Origin: Caballeronia concitans
GTDB lineage: Bacteria > Pseudomonadota > Gammaproteobacteria > Burkholderiales > Burkholderiaceae
Length of the DNA: 64,000 nt
Direction: 5' to 3'
Assembly: GCF_001544615.1 (NCBI RefSeq)
Contig: NZ_FCNV02000001.1
Span: 992,001 to 1,056,000, forward strand
Shown: positions 29,336 to 38,801 of the stretch, piece by piece
Numbering within the stretch: position 1 is the stretch's first letter
Layout: every line of letters begins with the position of its first letter
Notes under the pieces: model-generated
What the model was told of the DNA's origin: nothing
The model's database searches: none
What the model saw: the letters and a program-made list of their open reading frames with translations, nothing else
Made by a program: the position numbers and the translations under genes

Positions 29336-29729
29336 GGCACCCAAGCGCGCGGTCATCCGAATCTCGAGGCAGTTCGAGGCCCGAATCGCGGATATCGAGC
29401 GTTACTGGCAGCGGCTGGATCAGCCGCGCAGCTTCGAACGGATGGTCGAAGCGTTTGAAACGAAAGCCGAGCCGTTGCTCGAACGATTTCCGGCTATCGG
29501 CCGCCTGTTTTTGAACACGGTCCCCGACACTTACGTCGCATTGCTGGACTGCGAGGAACTGATCCAGGAAACCGAGGGTGCGAAGGAGCGGGCCGAGTTG
29601 CGCGAGTTCGTGTTTGACGACTACGTGCTTCTGTACCTGCTCGTGGGCGACACGGTGCTGCTCGCGTCAATCCGCCACTGCAAAGAACTCTCCTTCGATT
29701 TCGACCAGATCTGGGGCCCGGAGCGCTGA
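29325..29729 (+). CDS. RelE/ParE-like toxin
   Basis: A 134-residue protein in the toxin position of the pair, in a different frame from the antitoxin. The fold pattern is that of ParE/RelE toxins: a helix-rich N-terminal half (ARIADIERYWQRLDQPRSFERMVEAF), LLERFPAIGRLFL, and the C-terminal strands RELREFVFDDYVLLYLLVGDTVLLASIRHCKELSFDF. This is longer than typical RelE, and the subfamily is unclear, so the target (ribosome, gyrase or other) cannot be named. AGGAGG precedes the ATG at 29325. The stop is 33 bp from the convergent ribE stop. Confidence 0.72.
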   Translation: MTSEAPKRAVIRISRQFEARIADIERYWQRLDQPRSFERMVEAFETKAEPLLERFPAIGRLFLNTVPDTYVALLDCEELIQETEGAKERAELREFVFDDYVLLYLLVGDTVLLASIRHCKELSFDFDQIWGPER

Positions 29730-29762
29730 CGATGGCTGCGACTCAGCGCCCCAAGCGATGAA

Positions 29763-30377
29763 TCACGCCCCGCTCATCATCCGCTCCACATACCGCGCGA
29801 TCAGATCGATCTCCAGATTGACCTTGGCGCCGGCGTGCAGCGCCTTGAGCGTCGTGACTTCCACGGTGTGCGGAATCAGATTGATGGAGAACTCGCAGCC
29901 GTCGGCCCGATCGCTGACCGAGTTGACCGTCAGGCTCACGCCGTTCACCGTCACCGATCCCTTGTAGGCGAGATATTTGCCGATGTCCTTCGGCGCGACA
30001 ACCCGCAATTCGTGCGATTCGCCGACGCGCTCGAACCGCGACACCACGCCGAGCCCATCGACGTGGCCGGACACGAGATGCCCGCCCAGCCGGTCATGCG
30101 CGCGCAGCGCTTTTTCCAGATTGACTTCCGCGCCAGCCTGCCCGAGTCCGACGGTCTTGTTCAGACTTTCCCGCGATACATCGACGTCGAACGAACCGGG
30201 CGACTTTTCGACCACCGTCATGCAAGCGCCCTGAATGGCGATGCTGTCGCCGAGTTCGACGTCCGCGAGGTCGAGCGCGCCCGCCGCGACGGTCAGACGC
30301 ACGCCTGCTTCCGGCTCCGCGCCGAGCGGCGTGACTTTTTCGATGCGGCCCACCGCCGCGACGATTCCTGTGAACAT
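29763..30377 (-). CDS. ribE: Riboflavin synthase, alpha chain
   Basis: Dismutates two lumazines to riboflavin and a pyrimidine. The 204-residue sequence contains the two lumazine-binding repeats, beginning MFTGIVAAVGRIEKV and, after residue 100, VSGHVDGLGVVSRFE. It carries the typical QGACMTVVEK and VNGVSLTVNSV loops. It lies 21 bp after ribD. The toxin-antitoxin pair sits on the other strand between it and ribB. Confidence 0.95.
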   Translation of the reverse strand: MFTGIVAAVGRIEKVTPLGAEPEAGVRLTVAAGALDLADVELGDSIAIQGACMTVVEKSPGSFDVDVSRESLNKTVGLGQAGAEVNLEKALRAHDRLGGHLVSGHVDGLGVVSRFERVGESHELRVVAPKDIGKYLAYKGSVTVNGVSLTVNSVSDRADGCEFSINLIPHTVEVTTLKALHAGAKVNLEIDLIARYVERMMSGA

Positions 30378-30398
30378 GAAATGCCTTCCTCGGTTCTA

Positions 30399-31520
30399 TT
30401 AACGCGTTTCGCTGGCGCCGTGCGTTCCGGCGAACCGCGCGAGTATGCGCAGATCGTCGCCGAGCCGGTCGATGCGATGAAATTTCAGATGCGGTCGCGC
30501 ATCGAGCGTCGCGGGCGGCCCGAAGTCGAACATGCCCGGCGCGTTGCCGAGCAGGCTCGGCGCGAGATAGATCAGCAGCTCGTCGACGCAGCCCTCTCGC
30601 AACAGCGAGCCGTTCAGTTTGTGCCCCGCCTCGACATGCAACTCGTTGATGCCGCGATCGGCGAGCGCGGTGAGCATCGCGGGGAGATCGACCTTGCCGT
30701 GCTCGTTCGACAGTTCCACGAGCTCCGCGCCTTTGTCGCGCAGCGCGTCGGCGCGGGCGGGATCGGCATCGGCGGAATGGAAGATCCACGGCGGCGCGCC
30801 ATCGAGAATGCGCGCGTCGAGCGGCACGTCGAGGCGGCTATCGATCAGCACGCGCTGCGGCTGGCGCGGCGTGTCGACCGCACGCACGGTGAGCTGCGGG
30901 TCGTCCTCGCGCACCGTGCCGATGCCCGTCAGGATCGCGCAGGCCCGCGCGCGCCAGGCGTGGCCGTCGGCGCGTGCGTCTTCGCCCGTGATCCACTGGC
31001 TTTCGCCCGATGGCAGGCCGGTGCGCCCGTCGAGCGTCGCCGCGACCTTCATGCGCACCCACGGACGCCGCCGCGTCATGCGCGACACGAAGCCGATGTT
31101 CATCTCGTGCGCCTCGTTCGCGAGCAACCCGCAGCGCACGTCGATGCCCGCGTCGCGCAGCATCGCGAGACCGCGTCCGGAGACGGTCGGGTTCGGATCT
31201 TCCATCGCCGCGATCACTTTCTCGACGCGCGCGTCGATGAGCGCATGCGCGCACGGCGGCGTGCGGCCGAAGTGGCTGCACGGTTCGAGCGTCACGTAGG
31301 CGGTCGCGCCGCGCGGGTCCTTGCCGCGCGAGCGGGCGTCCTTCAGCGCGCGCACTTCGGCGTGATCCTGGCCGGCCGGCTGCGTGAAGCCCATGCCGAT
31401 CACTTCGCCGTTCTTGACGAGCACGCAGCCGACGCGCGGATTCGGCGTCGTCGTGTACATGCCGCGCGACGCGAGCGCGAGCGCGCGTTCCATGTAGGTG
31501 AAGTCGGATTGCGAGAACAT
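30399..31520 (-). CDS. ribD: Bifunctional riboflavin deaminase/reductase
   Basis: Deaminates and then reduces the pyrimidine intermediate of riboflavin synthesis. The 373-residue protein starts with the zinc deaminase domain: His53 and Glu55 in DHAEVRAL, Cys81 and Cys90 in PCSHFGRTPPC. The C-terminal reductase domain shows RPWVRMKVAATLDGRTGLPSGESQWITG and GIGTVREDDPQLTVR. It is 24 bp after hemL, so hemL-ribD-ribE may form one transcript. Confidence 0.95.
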   Translation of the reverse strand: MFSQSDFTYMERALALASRGMYTTTPNPRVGCVLVKNGEVIGMGFTQPAGQDHAEVRALKDARSRGKDPRGATAYVTLEPCSHFGRTPPCAHALIDARVEKVIAAMEDPNPTVSGRGLAMLRDAGIDVRCGLLANEAHEMNIGFVSRMTRRRPWVRMKVAATLDGRTGLPSGESQWITGEDARADGHAWRARACAILTGIGTVREDDPQLTVRAVDTPRQPQRVLIDSRLDVPLDARILDGAPPWIFHSADADPARADALRDKGAELVELSNEHGKVDLPAMLTALADRGINELHVEAGHKLNGSLLREGCVDELLIYLAPSLLGNAPGMFDFGPPATLDARPHLKFHRIDRLGDDLRILARFAGTHGASETR

Positions 31521-31544
31521 CGTGGCGGCCCGTGCGACGCGCCG

Positions 31545-32828
31545 TTAAGCCGCGACCGACGCGAACGCGCCGCGCGCGGCGTCGAGCGTGGCGTCGATGA
31601 CCGCGTCGTCGTGCGCGCTCGACACAAAGCCCGCTTCGAACGCGGACGGCGCGAAGTACACGCCGGCATCGAGCATCGCGTGGAAGAAGGCGTTGAAGCG
31701 CTTCGTGTCGCCCTGCGCGATCTCCGCGAAGCTGCCCGGCACCTTGTTCATGAAGTAAAGGCCGAACATGCCGCCGATGGAGTCGGCGGAGAAGGGCACG
31801 TTCGCCGCGCGCGCGGCGGCGCCGAGGCCATCGACGAGCTTGCGCGTCTGTTTCGCGAGGTCGTCGTAGAAGCCGGGGCGCTGGATCAGTTGCAGCGTCT
31901 TGAGCCCGGCGGCGACGGCGATCGGATTGCCCGACAGCGTGCCCGCCTGATAGACGCCGCCGAGCGGCGCGAGATGCGCCATGATGTCGCGCCGGCCGCC
32001 GAACGCCGCCGCCGGCATGCCGCCGCCGATGACCTTGCCGAGGCACGTGAGGTCCGGCTTGATGCCGTAGACCTGCTGCGCGCCGCCGAGCGCGACGCGA
32101 AAGCCGCACATCACTTCGTCGAAGATCAGCACCGCGCCGTACTCGTCGCAACGTGCGCGCAGCGCATTGAGGAACTCCGGCGTCGCGCGCACGAGGTTCA
32201 TGTTGCCCGCGACCGGCTCGACGATCACCGACGCGATCTCCGCGCCGAACGCCGCGAACGCTTCGTTCAGCTGCTCGACGTTGTTGTACTCGAGCACGGT
32301 CGTGTGCTTGGCGATATCCGCCGGCACGCCCGCCGAAGTCGGATTGCCGAAGGTCAGCAGACCGGAACCCGCCTTCACGAGCAGGCTGTCCGCGTGTCCG
32401 TGATAGCAGCCCTCGAACTTGACGATGCGGCTGCGGTCCGTGAAGCCGCGCGCGAGACGCAGCGCGCTCATCGTCGCTTCGGTACCGGAGGACACCATCC
32501 GCACCTGTTCGATCGACGGCACCAGCTTGCAGATTTCTTCCGCGATCTCGATTTCCGCTTCGGTGGGCGCGCCGAACGAGAAGCCGTCGGTGAGCACGCG
32601 CTGCACCGCTTCGAGCACTTCGGGATGAACGTGGCCGAGGATCATCGGTCCCCACGAACCGATGTAGTCGATATAGCGCTTGCCGTCCGCGTCCCAGAAA
32701 TACGGGCCTTGCGCGCGCTCGATGAAGCGCGGCGTGCCGCCGACCGAGCGGAATGCCCGCACCGGCGAATTCACGCCGCCGGGAATGGTCCGCTGGGCGC
32801 GTTCGAAGAGAGCTTGATTCTTGGACAT
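31545..32828 (-). CDS. hemL: Glutamate-1-semialdehyde 2,1-aminomutase
   Basis: Makes 5-aminolevulinate from glutamate-1-semialdehyde, the first committed tetrapyrrole intermediate of the C5 pathway. The 427-residue PLP enzyme begins [25 protein letters not shown] and has [10 protein letters not shown] with the PLP-binding Asp, and Lys265 in [18 protein letters not shown] as the PLP lysine. I use the ATG at 32828, immediately before the family start; the open frame that continues upstream is not hemL sequence. Confidence 0.96.
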   Translation of the reverse strand: MSKNQALFERAQRTIPGGVNSPVRAFRSVGGTPRFIERAQGPYFWDADGKRYIDYIGSWGPMILGHVHPEVLEAVQRVLTDGFSFGAPTEAEIEIAEEICKLVPSIEQVRMVSSGTEATMSALRLARGFTDRSRIVKFEGCYHGHADSLLVKAGSGLLTFGNPTSAGVPADIAKHTTVLEYNNVEQLNEAFAAFGAEIASVIVEPVAGNMNLVRATPEFLNALRARCDEYGAVLIFDEVMCGFRVALGGAQQVYGIKPDLTCLGKVIGGGMPAAAFGGRRDIMAHLAPLGGVYQAGTLSGNPIAVAAGLKTLQLIQRPGFYDDLAKQTRKLVDGLGAAARAANVPFSADSIGGMFGLYFMNKVPGSFAEIAQGDTKRFNAFFHAMLDAGVYFAPSAFEAGFVSSAHDDAVIDATLDAARGAFASVAA

Positions 32829-33007
32829 GGATGAAGGCCTGCTGAAAGTGGATGCAAGACGCGCGCGGGACGTGCAATCGACCGCGGCGCAAGGCGCGGC
32901 GCCGAAAAGCGCGCTGCCGGCGCCCGGCGTCCGGCGCGACGATTGTTGCTGAAATTGTACCGGAGTCGTTGCAAGCGGGCGGGGTCGGGCGGACCCGCCG
33001 ACGGCCT

Positions 33008-33472
33008 TCAGCGATGCAGCGCGCCGGGACGCCCGCGCCGGCCCGTGCGCTCGGTCCAGAGCTTCTCGAGCGCGCCTTCGGCCATCGGCTTGATGATCGT
33101 GCCGGAGCTTTGCGCGTCCCACGTCTGCACGGAAAACGGATGGGCGCGCAACTCGTCGCGCGTGACGACGACATGCTCGCGCGCATCGGCGAGCCAGTCG
33201 TACACGAAGTCGATGCACAGCCGATAGCCGCGCTTCGACTGCGCATCGGGCACTTCGTAGGGCGCGCGCGTGACGTAGCCCGAGGCGAAGATGCCCTTCG
33301 GCTCCTGCGACACGCGATGCACGAACACACGATCGCCCGGCAGCAGGCCGCGCGCCGTGCCGCAGCCCCAGACATCGGCGACGGCTTCGCCCGCTGCGAC
33401 GCGGCGCGCGACATCGGGCAACTCGGGCCACGGCCATTTGCGCGGGCTCCAGATCAGCAGGAAGGCGGTCAT
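33008..33472 (-). CDS. EVE (PUA-like) domain protein
   Basis: A 154-residue protein that is almost entirely an EVE-like domain. It begins with the family pattern [18 protein letters not shown], has [35 protein letters not shown] in the middle and a [11 protein letters not shown] strand later. EVE domains belong to the PUA-like superfamily and are thought to bind modified bases in DNA or RNA; some are fused to restriction endonucleases. No nuclease or HNH domain is attached here. It is divergent from the MFS exporter and 179 bp upstream of hemL on the same strand. Confidence 0.72.
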   Translation of the reverse strand: MTAFLLIWSPRKWPWPELPDVARRVAAGEAVADVWGCGTARGLLPGDRVFVHRVSQEPKGIFASGYVTRAPYEVPDAQSKRGYRLCIDFVYDWLADAREHVVVTRDELRAHPFSVQTWDAQSSGTIIKPMAEGALEKLWTERTGRRGRPGALHR

Positions 33473-33605
33473 CGTTCGAGATAGAGGAAAGCGGATCGAG
33501 CGCCGAGCTTAGCGCAACGCGAAAAAAGAGGGTCGCGTACAATGGCTCGCTCGCCTTCAACGCCGTCCGCGCCGCGAAGCGCCTCGTCTTTTTCCAGCGC
33601 ACCCG

Positions 33606-34817
33606 ATGTCAGACACCATCCGTCGCCGGCCCGATGGCCGGCTGATCCTGTTGCTCGGCGCGCTCGCCGCATGCGGCCCGCTGTCCATCGACATGTATCT
33701 GCCGAGCCTGCCGTCTCTCGCCGCCGCGTTCGGCACGAGCCCGGCCGCCGCGCAAAGCACGCTGACGAGCTTCATGTTCGGCTTTTCGTTCGGCATGCTG
33801 CTCTACGGTCCGCTTTCCGATGCCTATGGCCGCCGTCCGGTTCTGCTCGGCGGCATCGCGCTGTACGCGATTGCGAGTGTCGCGTGCGCGGCGGCGTTTT
33901 CCATCGATGCGCTCGTCATCGTGCGCTTCCTGCAGGCGCTCGGCGCAGGCGCGGCGTCGGTGCTGGCACGCGCGATCGCCCGCGACGCGCACGCGCCGAC
34001 CGATGCCGCCCGCGTCCTGTCGATGCTTTCCATCGTCACGTCTATCGGCCCGTTGCTCGCGCCGCTGATCGGCGGACAACTGCTGCTGCTGGGCGGCTGG
34101 CGCGTGGTGTTCGTCGCGCTGACGCTCTTCGGCGCGGTCTGCGCCGTGACCGCATTCCTGCGCGTGCCCGAAACCTGGCCGAAGGAAAAGCGCGCGGGCG
34201 CGGCGCTCGGCAAGTCGTTCGCCGCTTACGGACATCTCCTGACCGATCCGGTCACGTGGGGTCACGTGGTGTGCGGCGGCATGGCGTTCGCGTCGATGTT
34301 CGCGTACATCACCGCGACGCCGTTCGTTTATATCGACTACTTCCACGTGAAGCCGCAGCATTACGGCCTGCTGTTCGGGCTGAATATCATCGGGATCATC
34401 GGCGGCAATGTGCTGAACACGAAGCTCGTCGGGCGCGTCGGCGCGTTGAAGATGATCTCGGGCGCGGCGTTCGTCAGCGTGGTCGCGGCGCTCGTGGTCG
34501 CGCTCGTCGCGCTGACCGGATGGGGCGGCTTATGGTCGATCGTCGCGAGCCTCTTCTTCGTCGTGGGCGTGGTGGGCTTGCTGTCGGCCAATTGCACGAC
34601 CGAGCTCATGCACCGCTATCCACGCAACGCGGGCGCGGCGGCGGCCGTCTTCGGCGCGATGCAGCTTGCGCTCGGCGCGCTGGCGAGCCTCGCAGTGGGG
34701 TTTTTTCACGACGTATCGCCGCACGGCATGGGCGTCGTCATCGGCGTGTGCGGCGTGCTGACGTTCGCCGGGCGTACGCTCGTGCTGCGTTCGCATGCCG
34801 CCCCGGTGCGGGTTTGA
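33606..34817 (+). CDS. Bcr/CflA-family drug-efflux MFS transporter
   Basis: A 403-residue major facilitator with twelve expected membrane segments. Bcr/CflA traits are the first loop [18 protein letters not shown] and the motif A region [24 protein letters not shown], then the motif C-like [21 protein letters not shown]. Members export bicyclomycin, chloramphenicol, sulfonamides or other compounds; the substrate here is unknown. Single gene, divergent from the EVE-domain gene. Confidence 0.9.
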   Translation: MSDTIRRRPDGRLILLLGALAACGPLSIDMYLPSLPSLAAAFGTSPAAAQSTLTSFMFGFSFGMLLYGPLSDAYGRRPVLLGGIALYAIASVACAAAFSIDALVIVRFLQALGAGAASVLARAIARDAHAPTDAARVLSMLSIVTSIGPLLAPLIGGQLLLLGGWRVVFVALTLFGAVCAVTAFLRVPETWPKEKRAGAALGKSFAAYGHLLTDPVTWGHVVCGGMAFASMFAYITATPFVYIDYFHVKPQHYGLLFGLNIIGIIGGNVLNTKLVGRVGALKMISGAAFVSVVAALVVALVALTGWGGLWSIVASLFFVVGVVGLLSANCTTELMHRYPRNAGAAAAVFGAMQLALGALASLAVGFFHDVSPHGMGVVIGVCGVLTFAGRTLVLRSHAAPVRV

Positions 34818-34868
34818 CCGGGTCTGACGCGGCTTCGACGCGAGCATGTCCGCCGGCGAGCGCAGGCG

Positions 34869-34896
34869 AAAAAAAACCTCGCGCAATGGCGAGGTT
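34869..34896 (-). terminator. Minus-strand rho-independent terminator
   Basis: An 8-bp perfect stem (34875-34882 with 34889-34896) followed on the minus strand by eight Ts. It ends a leftward transcript, not the rightward MFS gene. Confidence 0.88.
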
Positions 34897-35217
34897 CAAT
34901 GGGTCAGAGTGTTTCTCTCGGTCTTTCTTCAGTCCATGCCTTGGGTCAGAAGTGTGTCCTGAGTCGAGCCGTTATGGGCCGGCATTCTTCGGGTCAGAGA
35001 TGAATGGCCGGTCAATTCGATTTTGGCGATAGGCGTCTCCTCCTGGGCATGGATCGGAACCGGCTGGGTCAGAGGCGTTCCAGATCGTTTCGATGGAATG
35101 AAACAGTTAGCACGTCGTACTGCTGCTCGCCGAGCGAACCCGCGCTGTCCACGTGCGGGTTCTTCACCGGCGGGCCGCTCCCGTCCACGAAGGCGGCTCG
35201 CCGTTGCAGCAAGCAGT
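34869..35217 (-). ncRNA. Possible small RNA or structured 3' UTR with four identical 8-nt repeats
   Basis: This 500-bp gap between the MFS gene and the S9 peptidase has no convincing coding frame on either strand. On the minus strand it carries a TATAGT -10-like element (35224-35229, with only a poor -35), about 350 nt of non-coding sequence and then a strong terminator. Four exact copies of UCUGACCC (complement at 34901-34908, 34943-34950, 34991-34998 and 35066-35073) lie within it, along with an 8-bp GC hairpin at 35136-35162. It could be an independent RNA or the 3' UTR of the S9 peptidase transcript. Confidence 0.4.
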
Positions 35218-35321
35218 GTTCAAACTATAGGCGCGCTGTAATGACGGCTATATCAACCGAATTCGAATTCGTAAGGACGCGCGGCGCTTTCGCCGGACAA
35301 GTCTGAATTACATGATGAAAC

Positions 35322-37472
35322 TCAAGCCGCCGGCGGCAGCGGTCCAACGGTCGACGCGAGGAAAGTGAACGCCGCCGCCTCGGCCTGCGCGACGGCTTCC
35401 GGCTCGACGCCCGCACCGTGGCCGCCGTCGCCCGTTTCCTGATACCAGACGCGCTCGTGCCCCTGCGCCTGCATCTTCGCCGCCATCTTGCGGGCGTGGC
35501 CGGGATGCACGCGGTCATCGCTCGTGGATGACGTGAAGAGCACGGGGGGATACGTCACATCGGCTTTCACGTTCTGATACGGCGAATACGCGACGAGATG
35601 ACGACGATCGGCGGCATCGTCGGGATCGCCGTATTCGTCGATCCACGATGCGCCTTGCAGCAGCGTATGGAATCGCATCATGTCGAGCAGCGGCACTTCG
35701 GACAGCACCGCGCCGAAGCAGTCGGACCGCTGCACCATGCAGACACCGGTCAACAAACCGCCGTTGCTCGCGCCGCGAATGGCGAGGTGTTTCGCGCTCG
35801 TGACGCCGCTTTTGGCGAGCGCTTCGGCAACCGCGACGAAATCGTCGAACGAGACCTGCCGGTTCTCGCGCAGCGCCGCCTGATGCCACTGCGGGCCGAA
35901 CTCGCCGCCGCCGCGAATGTTCGCGACCGCGTAAAGACCGCCGCGTTCGAGCCACGCGATGCCCGTCGTCGCGTCGTAGCTGGGATCGAGCGCGACTTCG
36001 AAGCCGCCGTAGCCGTAGAGCAGGCAGGGGCGCGGTTGAGCGGGCGATTGCGCATCGACGTCGCGGCCGATCAGCCAGTACGGAATGCGCTCGCCGTCGG
36101 GCGCGATCGCGTGACGGCGCACGGCGGTGAGGCCGGTCGCGTCGAACTGCGCGGGCAGGCGCGCGAGCAGCGTCCAGGGCGCGTCGCTGGCGAGGTCGGC
36201 ATGATGGAGCGACGGCGGCGTGAGGAAATGTTCGACGTGAATCAGCACGGTATCGTCGCGCTCGCTGTCGATCGAATCGACGTACGACTGGCTCGCCTCG
36301 GGCAACGCGACGTCGCGCGATTGCCATGCGGCCTTCGTGTCGGCATCGGCATCGGCATCGGCGTTCGCGGGCGGGCGCCACAGCGTGACGCGCGGGGCGC
36401 CGTCGTCCATCTGCGAAGCGATCAGCCAATGCTTCGTGAAGTCGATGCCCGCGAGCACCCGACGCTCCGCCGGCTCGAAAAGCGCGGTGAAGTCGCGCGC
36501 GCCGTCCAGAAACGCAGCGCGCCGGATGACCAGCAGCGAGCCCGCCGCGTGACGCCTTCCGCCCGTCGTCCACGCCTTGCGCGGCGTGACGAAGAGCCAG
36601 CCGTCCCAATGCTCGATTTCGACGTGCTGCGGCAGATCGTACTGACGCCATTCGTTCGCGGTTTCATCGAGCCAGAAATGCAGCGTGTCCCAGAACGTGA
36701 CGGCGCGCGAGGCTAGATGCAGCTTTTCGAGCGGATCGTAGTCCGCGCCCGCCGATACATCGCGCCGCTTGCCTTCAAACACGACCGGCGCATCCGCGAG
36801 CGGCGTGCCGCGCTTCCAGCGCCGCGCCTGACGCGGAAAGCCCGACGTGGTCAGCGCGGGTCGCGCGTTCGTCTTGCTGTCGTCCCAGCCGACGTAGACC
36901 GTGTCGCGATCGATCCACGATACGTCGTGCTTGCCGACATCCGGCAGCGCGAAGCCATCGTCGACGAAGCGGCGCGCGGCGATATCGAACTCGCGCACGA
37001 TGCACGCGTCCGAGCCGCCCGGCGACAGGGAGACGAGCGCGCGGTCGTAAGCGGGGTAGAGCATGTCGAAGTCGGAGAGCGCCCAGCGCGTGTCGTCGGC
37101 CTCGTTCGTGTTGAGGTCGAGCGCGTCGACATCGAGCACGATGTCCCATTCGGGCGTCCCGGCGAGCCACGCGCTCCACGGCGTGCGCCGCACGATGCCG
37201 AGCGGATGTGCGTCGTCCTGCCACGTGTTGTACGCCCAGTCGCCGTAGCGCGAACACGTGACGATGCGGTCCTGCGACGTGTACGCCGCTTCCAGCCGCG
37301 CGGCGAGCGCGCGCGCATCGGGCGTCTCGCCGAACGCGGCTTCGGTGCGGCGATTCTGGGCATCGACCCAGGCTTGGGCGGCGGGATCGTCGAGGGATTC
37401 GAGGCCGATGAACGGATCGGGGCCATTGGAAGCCGGCCAGGCGAGATTGGGATGCGTGGAAAGCAAGGTCAT
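35322..37472 (-). CDS. S9-family (prolyl oligopeptidase-like) serine peptidase
   Basis: A 716-residue protein with an N-terminal beta-propeller and a C-terminal alpha/beta hydrolase domain. The catalytic Ser is about residue 569 in RGASNGGLLTG, the Asp is in SDDRVHPGHARKM and the His is in TGDGGHGAG. GYGGFEVALDP and NIRGGGEFGPQWHQA are also family-typical. It should cut short peptides, often after proline. There is no signal peptide, so it is probably cytosolic. I use the ATG at 37472 (MTLLSTHPNL). A short run of GCATCG hexamers near 36341-36361 encodes Ala-Asp repeats in the propeller region. Confidence 0.88.
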   Translation of the reverse strand: MTLLSTHPNLAWPASNGPDPFIGLESLDDPAAQAWVDAQNRRTEAAFGETPDARALAARLEAAYTSQDRIVTCSRYGDWAYNTWQDDAHPLGIVRRTPWSAWLAGTPEWDIVLDVDALDLNTNEADDTRWALSDFDMLYPAYDRALVSLSPGGSDACIVREFDIAARRFVDDGFALPDVGKHDVSWIDRDTVYVGWDDSKTNARPALTTSGFPRQARRWKRGTPLADAPVVFEGKRRDVSAGADYDPLEKLHLASRAVTFWDTLHFWLDETANEWRQYDLPQHVEIEHWDGWLFVTPRKAWTTGGRRHAAGSLLVIRRAAFLDGARDFTALFEPAERRVLAGIDFTKHWLIASQMDDGAPRVTLWRPPANADADADADTKAAWQSRDVALPEASQSYVDSIDSERDDTVLIHVEHFLTPPSLHHADLASDAPWTLLARLPAQFDATGLTAVRRHAIAPDGERIPYWLIGRDVDAQSPAQPRPCLLYGYGGFEVALDPSYDATTGIAWLERGGLYAVANIRGGGEFGPQWHQAALRENRQVSFDDFVAVAEALAKSGVTSAKHLAIRGASNGGLLTGVCMVQRSDCFGAVLSEVPLLDMMRFHTLLQGASWIDEYGDPDDAADRRHLVAYSPYQNVKADVTYPPVLFTSSTSDDRVHPGHARKMAAKMQAQGHERVWYQETGDGGHGAGVEPEAVAQAEAAAFTFLASTVGPLPPAA

Positions 37473-37574
37473 GAACGAGGGCAGCGCGTGATGCTCGATC
37501 GAGTGATGAAACGGTGATTGTGCCGCATTCGCTAGATCGGGCCGCTTTGTGCGCGGAACCACCCGACCGCGCAA

Positions 37575-37602
37575 AGAAAAAGCCGCGCAATATGCGCGGC
37601 TT
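37575..37602 (-). terminator. Terminator after the sugar ABC operon
   Basis: A 9-bp perfect stem (37580-37588 with 37594-37602) followed on the minus strand by five Ts, 28 bp after the ATPase stop. Confidence 0.88.
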
Positions 37603-37629
37603 CCGAAGAACTGCGGCGAGGGAAGGCGG

Positions 37630-38748
37630 TCAGGCGAGCCGCTCTTCCGTCTGCGGATCGAACAGCACCGCCTTCGACACATCGAAAAGCAGCGTCATGT
37701 TCGTCATCGGCTGCGGATTGCTCGCCGGATGCACACGCGACACGACGCGCTTGCCGTTGACCTGCGCGAACACGAGCGTGTCCGGGCCGGTCGGCTCGAT
37801 CACGTCGACGCGCACGTCGATCGGCTGCAGGCTCGCGTCTTCGACGTTATGCGCGCTGCGCGCATCGGTGATGCGCTCCGGACGCAGCCCGAGCACCACG
37901 TCCTGGCCGACCTTGCCGCGCAGCCGCGATGCATCGAACGGCAGGTTCAGCACTTTCTTCGCGACGCCGGTGTCGATCTGCAAGCCGACGCCCGAGCCCG
38001 ACTCGACCAGCTTGCCGGTGATGAAGTTCATCGGCGGCGCGCCGATGAAGCCCGCGACGAACAGGTTCGACGGCGAATCGTAGATTTCTTGCGGCGCGCC
38101 GAACTGCTGCACGATGCCGTCCTTCATCACGGCGATGCGGTCGCCGAGCGTCATCGCTTCGATCTGGTCGTGCGTCACGTACACGATCGTCGTGCCGAGA
38201 CGCTGATGCAAGAGCTTGATCTCCGAGCGCATCTCGATACGCAGCTTCGCGTCGAGGTTCGAGAGCGGTTCGTCGAACAGGAACATGACGGGATCGCGTG
38301 CGAGCGCGCGGCCCATCGCGACGCGCTGACGCTGACCGCCCGACAACTGCCCCGGCTTGCGGTCCAGCAGATGGCCGATCTGCAGCGTCTCCGACACGCG
38401 ATCGACGATCTTCTTCTGCTCGTCCTTCGGCACCTTGCGGATGTTGAGGCCGAACGAGATGTTGTCGCGCACGCTCATGGACGGGTAGAGCGCGTAGGAC
38501 TGGAAGACCATCGCGATATCGCGGTCCTTCGGCGAGAGATTGTTGACCGTCTTGCCGTCGATCATGATGTCGCCGCGCGTCACGGTTTCGAGACCCGCGA
38601 TCATGTTGAGTAGCGTGGACTTGCCGCAGCCCGAGCCGCCGACGAGGATCAGGAACTGACCGTCCTCGATATCGATGTTGACACCCTTGAGAACCGGCAC
38701 CCCGTTCGGGTAGGTCTTGTACACGTCACGGATGGAAAGGCTTGCCAT
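37630..38748 (-). CDS. Sugar ABC transporter ATPase (UgpC/MalK type)
   Basis: A 372-residue ATPase of the CUT1 carbohydrate importer class. Walker A is GGSGCGKST (37-45), the signature is LSGGQRQRV, Walker B is FLFDEP, and the HDQ switch is in YVTHDQIEAMTLGDRIAVM. The C-terminal TOBE/MalK-like regulatory domain follows from about residue 240. It is the last gene of the gts-like operon and powers the two permeases encoded just upstream. Single ATPases of this type can serve more than one importer. Confidence 0.9.
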   Translation of the reverse strand: MASLSIRDVYKTYPNGVPVLKGVNIDIEDGQFLILVGGSGCGKSTLLNMIAGLETVTRGDIMIDGKTVNNLSPKDRDIAMVFQSYALYPSMSVRDNISFGLNIRKVPKDEQKKIVDRVSETLQIGHLLDRKPGQLSGGQRQRVAMGRALARDPVMFLFDEPLSNLDAKLRIEMRSEIKLLHQRLGTTIVYVTHDQIEAMTLGDRIAVMKDGIVQQFGAPQEIYDSPSNLFVAGFIGAPPMNFITGKLVESGSGVGLQIDTGVAKKVLNLPFDASRLRGKVGQDVVLGLRPERITDARSAHNVEDASLQPIDVRVDVIEPTGPDTLVFAQVNGKRVVSRVHPASNPQPMTNMTLLFDVSKAVLFDPQTEERLA

Positions 38749-38801
38749 GCTTGAATCCTCTATGTTGTCTGTTCAGCAGGGGACGCGCGTCGAAAGCGCG
38801 C

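Noticed and set aside
29835-32834. 999-codon plus-strand open frame over ribE, ribD and hemL
   Set aside because: Antisense shadow of three conserved genes; no family features.
35004-35306. 100-codon plus-strand open frame in the gap between the MFS and S9 peptidase genes
   Set aside because: No ribosome site, Cys/Ser/Arg-rich noise composition, and it overlaps the repeated 8-mers that look non-coding.
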